From Elgaria multicarinata webbii (taxonomy: Eukaryota > Chordata > Lepidosauria > Squamata > Anguidae): a stretch of DNA of 64,000 bases. Positions 38,949 to 64,000 of this stretch are shown here, one piece after another. Below the pieces are notes generated by a model. That model saw only the letters and a program-made list of their open reading frames with translations, made no database searches and was not told the DNA's origin. Location of the stretch: assembly GCF_023053635.1 (NCBI RefSeq), contig NC_086182.1:36808001-36872000 (forward strand), written 5' to 3'. A program made the translations under genes and the position numbers. The stretch's first letter is position 1. Each line of letters starts with the position of its first letter.

Positions 38949-40897
38949 CTGGAAGGGAGCAGAGAGCAGCGTCAGCCCAGCAACCCACAGGGGCGGGCGA
39001 AGGCCAGCCTCACGAGCGTGCCCGATCCCTGAACCCAAGCGGGCCGCTTTCTCGGGCAGAAGCCCCTCCTCCTGCGACGCAGCGGCCGCTTCAGCCCAAC
39101 CGGAGGCCCCGGCTTGCTCTTTGGGTGCCCACTGCCTTCACCCCACGGCTCCGAAAGGGCTCCTCTGTCACATGGGCCAGGCAGGGGGACGGGGAACCGG
39201 AGTGCTCCCTTCACGCCTTTTATAAAGCGGTTCTGAGACGAGATTCACATTCGGTCTTGTTTTTTATCACTGAGAAAAAGTTGGGTGATGCTGAGAATCC
39301 ATACAAAGAGCCGCGAAAGGGCCCCCACCTAGTCCAGCGTTCTGTTCCCACAGACGTCCCCCTGGGAGGCCCACAAGGAGGGCATGAGGCACCCCCCACT
39401 CTGCTTTGGCATTTCCACCCGCGCAAAGGACATTGTCTGGACTCCAGACCTGCTAAGCAGGCTGCGGGAGTTAATGTTTCGCCAGCCCGCCCGCTTTCTG
39501 CCCGCCCGCCTGGCGTAGTACCTGACGTTGTGCTCAGCAATGCTGCCGCTTAGCAGACTTCGGGAATTCAGCAGACAGCAAAACAGGAAAAAGAAATGCT
39601 CTTTTAATTACTTTCCGGACAACGGCTTGGGGGGAAATGCAGCTGAGCAACTGTCGTGGCCAGAAGCCTGGCAACAGGACCCTATTCCAGAGGCCTTTGA
39701 TAAGTTGGGAGCGACACCTGTCTGCCCCACAGGGCCCCTGGGACTGAAGCTACGCCGTGTAGGAAAGAGTGAGCCGGCTAACAAAATGCGTCGCAGGCTC
39801 TTGGCAAATGATTAACACGGGCGGTGGCTTTCAACCGTCATGGGATGACTCCCAGAGAGCGCCCCTTCCCTGATATTTATCTTGTAATTTCAGGGCTTTA
39901 TTACAGCAGCAAAACAGGAAGCTGCAGAGTCTTTTTATGAACTTTTTTAGGGGGCAAACTATAAAACTTGTGAGCATTACCAAAGTACGTCCTCTTCCTA
40001 CAGGCGGGGTCAGGGTTCCACGCTGAGATTCAAGCCTCTGCAAAGCTTTAATCTCCCTGCCTGTGGCACCGTAGCGCTGACATGCAGCGGCATCCGGCAC
40101 CCAGGAGCCGCTCCGTCAGCCATCTGATCCAAGGGACACGTCCTGACCAGAGCCTGGTTGACTTTGGTCCCCAAGGAAGCCTCTGGGCCCCACACCCTGC
40201 TATCAGCACCTGAATCCCGCCAGGGCCTCCAGAGGGGGGCAACTGTCCTTCCCGAGCCCTGCCTGGGACGGGCATCCATCCGGCTGGAAATGCCAGCGCC
40301 CTGGTGCTTTGCCAGGCCGAGGCCAGGCCGCTGGTGCCATCAGCAGGGGGAAGCCAGGCCGGTGGCGGAGGGGGGCAGGGATGCGCCCGGGGCCCCTCAG
40401 CTGCACTCGAGGAGCCCAGGGATCCCCGGCGGGGCCACGGGGCAGGCGCTGGGCCCGATCCCGGGGCGGGGGGGCGCGTGGCTTCTTTCCCGGAACGCCC
40501 CGTTGAAGGGGAAGCCTGCCGCGCAACCGAGGAGGAGCCGCCGGCCCAGCGGCGGAGAAGCGGGCTACTCGAGCCTCGCGCTTCTTCCGCCTGCAGGCGT
40601 GCGTTTCCCCGCGGCGCTTTGGAGCCGGGGCTCTCGGGATCGGGCCGCCGCCGCCGCGCAGGGCTCGCCGAGGCCAGCCGGCTCCTGGCGCCCGAGAGCG
40701 CGGGGGCGGCTCGGCTGGGGCGCCCGCCGGTGGCTCGCAGCGCCCCTCCCTGCTGCTCCCGGGCCAGCTGGGCCCGCGGCGGCGGCGGCGGCGGCCCTTT
40801 GGGGAGGGGGCTGCGCCGAGCAGCAGGCCAGCCCGCCGATCCCGGCCAGCCGATGCCCAGCGAGGCTCGCGGCGGCGGCGGCGGCGGCTGCACTTAC
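38949..40897 (-). other. PCSK7: PCSK7 intron 1 (within 5' UTR)
   Basis: Lies between the acceptor CTCCCTTCCAG of the start-codon exon and the donor of the probable noncoding exon. It becomes CpG-rich above 40.3 kb. No repeat or exon recognised at 39.0-40.3 kb. Confidence 0.55.
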
Positions 40898-42400
40898 GGC
40901 GGAGGAAGGGGCGCTGGGGGCCGCATGGATCGCGTCGCTCCTGGCCGCGGCGGCGGCGGCGCTTGCTTGCCTGCCTGCCTGCCTGCCCGCCCGCCCGCCT
41001 GCTCGCCTTGCCGGCCCTCGCTCGCTCCTTGCCGGCGCCCTCCCTCGCTCGCTCCTTCCTTCCTTCCTTCCTTCCTCCCTGCCTGCCTCCCCCTTTACTC
41101 GCCTGGGTGCAGAGGCGGCGGGGTCGGATCCAGCGGCGGGAGGCGCGTCACGTCCGGCGGCCGCAGAGCCTCCCCCTCCCCTCCCCTCCCCTCCCCCTCC
41201 CCTCCGTGGCTCAGGCGGGCAGGTGCCGAGGTGGGCCCCGATCCTGCTGCCCGGCGCCCAGATGAAGGGAGCCCGGGGGAGGAGGAGGGCGAGGAGGAGG
41301 CGGGCGCAGAGTGGGAGCCCCCAGCCCCCAGGGCATAGGCTCTCGGGAAGGGGGAGAGAGGGGAGGGGAGGGGAGGGGAGGCGCCACCCCCTACCCACGC
41401 ACCCCGAGGTGCCACCGGCGCAAGAGGAGAGGGGGTCATCCCCACCCTCACCCCGAGGTGCCTTTTGGGCCGCCCCCCCCACTGGCGGCTGCTTCCAGCA
41501 CTGCTGGGGGGCGGGGCGCCTCCAAGCCGCGGAGCGCCTCCGGTTGCATTCAGAGCAGGGCTCGAGTCCATGCACTCTGCACATGCTCCGCCTCCGCTCC
41601 TTTTGCCACCAGAGCTGCTGGGGATATGACGTGAGCCCGGGCGGGGGGATAGCCATGGCTCCCTCCGTATTTGGGGGTGGGGTCGGCGCTGCCTAACCCC
41701 CCTCCCCCCCGCCTGACATGCCCCCGGGGCGGGGGCGCCTCTCCCCTCTCGCTTGCCTTGGCCGCGGCAGGGCGGCAGGGGGCGCTGTGGCGCTCTGCAG
41801 GGCCTCCCTCTTGGCCGCGCCTCGTCGGCGGGACGCTCCTTCCGCCAGCCGGGGCCGAGGGAGGCGGAGGCGGAGCGGCAGCGGCAGGAAGGCAGGCAGG
41901 AGGGAGGGAGGCAGGCAGGAAGGCAGGCAGGAAGGCAGGAAGGCAGGCCGGCCGCGCTCCTTCCCGCTCCTGCTGCCTCCTGCCCGGCCCGAGGTGCGGC
42001 GGGCTCTTGGGCGGCAGCGCCGAGCACGGCAAGTCCCCCCCCGCGCCTCCCCCCTCCTGGCCTGCCTGTGGAGACCCCCTTCCTTATGGGGGGGCTGCCC
42101 CTGTCCTCCTCCCAGCCCCCCCCCCCCGAGAAGGCCGGCGGGAGCCTCCGTTAAGGACCCTCCCCCCCGAGTCTGGCGCAGGGGCCCCGAAGGCGGCAGC
42201 CCCCCTCCGTGGGGCGACGTGGAGGGCCCCGCCTGGGCCGCCCCCTGCCCTGCCCTGCCCTGCCCTGCCCGAGGCACCCACGGGCCCTTGGCCACCCGCC
42301 TGCCACCCCCGTGGCCGCCTGCCTGGCGGATTGGGCGCCCCAGCGGAAGGGGAGGCAGGAGGCGCCTCTTTCCCTGCCTGCAGAACGAGCTGCACCTGTG
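40380..42400. promoter_or_regulatory. CpG island, shared PCSK7/RNF214 promoter
   Basis: Very CpG-dense, TATA-less sequence between two divergently oriented genes. CRE-like TGACGTGA near 41628 and CGTCACGTCC near 41146 are the clearest sites. Simple repeats interrupt it: (CCTG)n near 40968-41000, (TTCC)n near 41057-41080 and (AGGC/AGGA)n near 41885-41950. The first RNF214 exon must start here, but I could not fix its donor. Confidence 0.7.
40898..41100 (-). other. PCSK7: Probable PCSK7 noncoding exon 1
   Basis: The minus strand shows a strong donor, CC|GTAAGTGC, with the exon ending at 40898 inside the CpG island. No donor of comparable quality stood out nearby. The upstream limit (start site) is a guess, and an ATG in this exon near the donor would be an upstream start. 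Confidence 0.5.
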
Positions 42401-42842
42401 GAACATCCTCTTCTGCGCGGCCTGGGACGGGCCAGACGCGCTCCCCCCCCCTCCTCCTCCTCCTGCCCCCATCCTGCCCCAGGCAGATTGTGGCTATCGG
42501 CACGGAGGTGGATGTCAGGCTGCCGCAGGGAAAGAGGGGGTGGAGGGGGGACCTGCCAGGCAATGGGGAGGCTCTGAAGGATTGGGGGGGCCCCTCTGGG
42601 CTGCGGAGGGTCGCCAGCTGCTTGCTTGCGGCGTCTCCCCATGCCTTGTGGCGGCGAGGGCTGCGCTGCTCCCGCTGCCCTGCCGTGTCTCATCACGGCT
42701 GCCGGCTCTTTAGCCTGGTTGTGTAAAATCCACACTTCTGCCCACGCGTGGAAGAGGAGGAGCCACAATCCGCCTCCGAGGCCGTCCTCTCGTGAAGAGA
42801 GCAGTTGTGATTGTTGGGTTCTTTGCTTGCAGAGAAGGCGCA

Positions 42843-51710
<8,868 letters not shown>

Positions 51711-51930
51711 CCAGCGGGGCAAAGCGATGGTGGCAGCAGCAGCGGCAGCAGCAGGCGCCTGGGGCAGAGGAGGAGTCGGACAAGACCGGAGGCATCCCAG
51801 GATTTCTACAACTCTGTATTTATATGGCCATGTATACACATGTACATTTTTATTCTATAGGGAATGTGTGTATAGAAAGTCTGTATCCAGACCAGTTCAT
51901 AATAAAGTGTGTATATTATGCAGGACCTCT
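51711..51930 (+). other. RNF214: RNF214 3' UTR with poly(A) signal
   Basis: Short UTR after TGA 51708-51710. AATAAA at 51901-51906 is followed by a GT-rich downstream element. Confidence 0.85.
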
Positions 51931-52119
51931 TGCTCAGTGCTGAGCTTTCACTGCTGGGATCACCCCCACCCCCACCCCCACCGGAGCTGTGCAGCGGCTT
52001 TCTCTGCCTGGTGGTCGGGGCTCAACTACCCCAAGTTTTGGCTCTCCCCCCCAACCCCCCCCTTCCACCGTGTCTCTTTCCACTCTGCTACACCGCAAAT
52101 AACTGGGCTCAGAGCAAAA

Positions 52120-55100
52120 AAGGCATTTTTCTCCCTTTAATGCAGTAATTTACCATAGTAACATTCATGACACTGACACAGACCGGGGTGGGGGTGGGGG
52201 AGAGAGATGGAGGGCCTGCCCCAAGCGCCTCTCCTCTTGCAGCCCCCTTGCTAGCACTGCTGCTGGGAACATGGCTGTCCTTGGTGGGGGGGGGGCAGGA
52301 GCAAGGCCGGCCTGCCTGCTCTTGGGGGTCAGCAGCACTTGGGGCTGCCCCCCATGGCTCCACCTGGCAGCGCTGCCACCTTCCCTCACGCCCAGCCCTG
52401 AAGTCCCTGTAAGAGCGGATTAAGGCAGTGGTTGCTAGGAAGTCTGCGGAGGCCAGGGAGAGATGGCTGCTGCAGCCTCCTACCATTTATGGAATGGAAA
52501 GGAGTGGGGGAGAATGTCCTGAGCCCCCTCACATGGCTGGATGCAAAGCTAGCTAGAAAAGGTAGTAGATCCCCCCCTCCCCCCCCCCTTCTGCAGAGCC
52601 TGGCTTGCAGTTACTCTGCTGCAGCTAACTTAGATCACTGGTCTTCAACGTGGCCGTTAGGTCACAAGAGCTGCACTCCCACCTTACGAGTATGTGGTGG
52701 TGGAGGAAAAGTAAGTCCACAAACACATGTCTGAGCTAAAGATGGGTCCTGGGTCTGGAGAAGGCGGACGATGGTCGCCTTAAAACAAAGGAGGCATTTC
52801 TCAGGCTATTTAAACCGGGAGCCCCTGCTAGACTCACTCTACCGTCCGTGACGCACCCACCCACGCTCCTTCCCAGCGATGGCTTCGACGAGCAAACACA
52901 AAGCCACGGCCACCGCCGTGTGCATGAAGAGCTGCAGCCTGGGGCGTTACTCCACCACCTGAGAGTCCCTCAGGTGCAGGCTGGAACTGGGACAAAGCAG
53001 CTAATGCCATTACCAAAGCCGACAAATCAGGGAGGGCGACACGCTGCCACCGGCCTGATCACGCTAGAAAGCTTCCTGCTATGTGGAGTTCCTTAAAATG
53101 GAGATCTAGGCTATAGGAAATGAAAATGGGCCTGGTGTGTGCTGGGTGGAGGCAGGAAAGGGGACTGTTTGCCAGTGTTGCAGTGAGATCATTAGCTGAC
53201 CATGACCATTTTACAGAGCTGTGCTGATCGCTAACGGAGTCTCGCAGCCACTGGGCAGCCCATCACGGTCACCAGGCACGGGGGGAGGGCATCCGGCAGC
53301 ACCACCACAAACTTGGTGCAGCCCATAAAGTGCATCTCCAGCCATCCCCCCCCCCGTCCCTCCCTCCCTCCCTCGCAGCTCAAAGTCCACCTGCCCGTGA
53401 AGCCCAAACAAACAAGTGCTTCAAAGCAACCAGACATTTACAAAAAATTAAATTAAAAAGGCCTTGGTCCGGCTCTCTTGCCTCCACTTGCGTTTGAGAC
53501 CTAGGAGGGGATTTGGGAGCCAGCATGACAAATATTTACAGATTATTGTACAAGCACAAAGCGCCCGGTATTCCGGCACACAGAACGCAGCTGCCTACAT
53601 CCACAGGGCAATAGCCCTGGCCCTAGGCAAATGGCTTCTTGAAGGAGCATTAAGAACATCCCATAATATATGCGTATTAGAACCATGGAGCTGGCTGGGC
53701 AGGCAGGGGAGCGCTCACAAGCCGCCCCGTGTGCTTCGGAGCAGGGCCGTGAGCCAGCAGCCTCTGGCAGGCTGGAGGGGGGCTTCTCCAAGCAGGGGGC
53801 CCAGAGGCAGGAAGCGCTGCCCACGGCGCCAGGCACCCCCTCCCCTCCCCACGGCTTTGGCAGATGGACGAAGGCAGGCCTCCACGTGCTCCTTAGGGCC
53901 CCTCTCTTCCGTGGCTGGGGCCGTTCCCCACTGGCTGCCGCCGCCTCCTCCTCCTCCTCCTCCTCCTCCTCCTCCTCCTCCTCCAGGGATGGCAGCAGGC
54001 AAGCCATCGATTGCCCCGGCCTCACCGGCAGGCGAGGAAGCAGCCACGCCGAGGCCAAAGCAGCTCCAGGAACGGCCGGGAGAGACGTGGCCGAGCGCCA
54101 GCGGAAGCAGCACCGCCTGTTCCGTGGAGCTCTGAAGGTGTTGACTAGGGGTGCAAGAGTGGGGGCCTGCAGCAGGCCTCACGGCAGGCCAGGGCCTCCC
54201 TGCCCACTGCAATGGCAGCCAGCCCAAAGGCCAAGGTCTGCAGCCAGGAGGCAGGGGGCCTGAGCGTGTTCAAAGGGGGCTGGGAAGGGCCCCGTTTCCC
54301 TGCAGAAGAGCTGGAGACCCCATGGGGCAGCTGAGCACACGGCACCTTCTGGAGCCCTCCCAGGGCCGCCCCGCCCCTGGCCCATCGCCCCTTCCCGGCA
54401 GGTATGGCCCAAGCCACAGGGGCTTGAGACGGAGGGGAAGCCTTGGAACCAGAAGCAGGAGCCTTGGAGCTGGCCCAAAAACTGGCTCAGGGACACGTTC
54501 CCAAGGGCAGGGACACGATCCTTTTGGAGGGAGGGGGGGAATCCTAGCCAAGAGGATGACCGGGGATCTCGCTCCACCTGCGGCTGCTGTTTGCACGGAG
54601 GCTCCCACGTGGGAACTGCAGTGGCCAGCCACTCAGGCAAGCATTTGCCACAGAGGGGTGCCCTGCGGAGCACCTGTGCTAGAAGCCCCGGATCATGTCC
54701 TCCAAGGCAAGGAGCTGCCGGGAGGGTCTGGAGCAGCAGGGAGCTGGGCTGTGCAATCCCAGAGTCCAGCTCATGGGCGGGTGGGTGGGTGGGGGAGATC
54801 CTCCCAGAGTTTGGGGAGAGGGGATGCCAGCCCCGGCGGAGGCGCCTTGAACCAGGGTCAGGACGGCTGCTCCTTGAAGAACGGAGCCCCGGCCCCTCTG
54901 AGGGAGCAAGCTGGGAAAGGTAGTTAGAGGGTGGCGCTGTGGGGTCCGAAGGGGAGGCCGCTGCCCTTCCGCTTCCCCCCCCCCCCGGCCTTGTGAGCCA
55001 CCCATGACCGGAGGCCGGTCCCTGTGAATGAGCTGGGTCCCTTCACTCACGATGGACATCTGCAGTCCCTGGCCCCGGCCCCAGTCTGGGCTCCTTCAAG

Positions 55101-55740
55101 AGGTGCCCCCGGGGGGGGGGAGATCAGAGCTGGAGCCTGCAGGGGGCCCCCATGGGCATCAGGGGCCCCTCTCTCCGTTGGTCATTTCATACGTTATATA
55201 TATTTTTTGAGAGCGAAACACGCGCACACACGCACGCACGCACACACACACACAAACTGCTTCAGAAAGAACAGCCTCTCTGGTCAGCTCTACCGAGAAG
55301 CGAGACCGTGGGGCCAACGCTTCCACGAAGAAGGGGGGCCTCATGAAGCCTCAAGGGCAGCCGCGGCGCTGAGCGCACAGCAGCCACCGGAACACCACCT
55401 GGGCTAGGAAGCAAAGGCAGGGGATGTCCCCGGAGCTCACCTGCTGGAGCCCCTCGCTCACCGCTCCTCTTGCCAGGAGGGCGGCAGCAACAGGCCTCGC
55501 CCGCCCACCCCGGCGGGAGGCTGTCCTTCCGCTCACCGTGGGAGGAAAAGGGGATGGCGGCGCATCGTCCGCCGCGCTCCTTCGGCCAGGCGGCCCCCGC
55601 TTGGCGCACAGTCAGTCCCAGGGGGCGGCAGCCGCCCCACTCGGTCGAGGCGAAGGCCCTCCGGCGAGAGGAGGGGGGAGTCCGTCCCTCGCTGCCCCCA
55701 AGCCCCTGCTGCCGGCGCCCGCCTGGGGAGGGGGCAGCGC
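52120..55740 (-). other. BACE1: Probable BACE1 3' UTR
   Basis: Human BACE1 has a 3' UTR of several kb. On the minus strand the first convincing signal after the stop is ATTAAA (plus-strand TTTAAT, 52136-52141), which would give a UTR of about 3.6 kb ending about 200 bp from the RNF214 poly(A) site. No plausible exon or transposon interrupts it. It contains a (GGA)n purine run (53941-53984, plus strand CCT) and a (CA)n/(CGCA)n run near 55220-55256. The end is inferred; earlier sites are possible. Confidence 0.6.
53941..53984. repeat. (CCT)n trinucleotide repeat in the BACE1 3' UTR
   Basis: About fourteen CCT units, read as (GGA)n in BACE1 mRNA. Confidence 0.9.

Positions 55741-64000
<8,260 letters not shown>

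Noticed and set aside
40158-41696. A 512-codon plus-strand frame, with long frames opposite
   Set aside because: Lies in the CpG island; Ala/Pro/Arg-rich simple-repeat translation with no domain.

Overview
This window is vertebrate nuclear DNA: split genes with GT-AG introns, CpG-rich promoters and interspersed retroelements. The repeats are CR1 LINEs ending in ATTCTATG-type tails, L2-like LINE tails, tRNA-derived SINEs of the type common in squamates, and a MIR-like SINE. With the high GC content and compact introns, this points to a sauropsid, most likely a lizard or snake, on a GC-rich (microchromosome-like) segment. The species cannot be named from the sequence.

Five genes were rebuilt exon by exon by reading splice sites and comparing the proteins with remembered human sequences. 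They are SIDT2 (+, 3' part only), TAGLN (+, complete), PCSK7 (-, complete coding region), RNF214 (+, complete coding region) and BACE1 (-, all but exon 1). Order and orientation match human 11q23.3. TAGLN and PCSK7 meet tail to tail about 600 bp apart, and RNF214 and BACE1 about 200 bp apart. PCSK7 and RNF214 lie head to head across a CpG island near 40.4-42.4 kb. All five reading frames close exactly across every junction. The totals are 201 aa for TAGLN, 803 aa for PCSK7 and 747 aa for RNF214 (724 without a 69-nt cassette exon), with 414 aa of BACE1 and about 518 aa of SIDT2 present.

Region by region: 1-13.4 kb is SIDT2, with a 1.3-kb CR1 and several L2/SINE insertions in introns. 13.4-14.5 kb is the GC-rich TAGLN upstream region, with two CArG boxes. 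14.5-19.7 kb is TAGLN. 20.3-41 kb is PCSK7 on the minus strand, including a perfect 83-bp inverted CR1 repeat and a 41-bp minisatellite in introns. 41-42.8 kb is the shared promoter region. 42.8-51.9 kb is RNF214. 52.1-61.5 kb is BACE1 on the minus strand, with a probable 3.6-kb 3' UTR. 61.5-64 kb is BACE1 intron 1.

The neighbours do not form one pathway, although SIDT2, PCSK7 and BACE1 are all membrane proteins of the endo-lysosomal or secretory system. I see no operon, CRISPR, phage, endogenous retrovirus or obviously novel system. The notable points are regulatory and structural: conserved CArG boxes, in-frame cassette exons, splice sites built from microsatellites, changed tail motifs in PCSK7 and BACE1, and unusual repeat arrangements.
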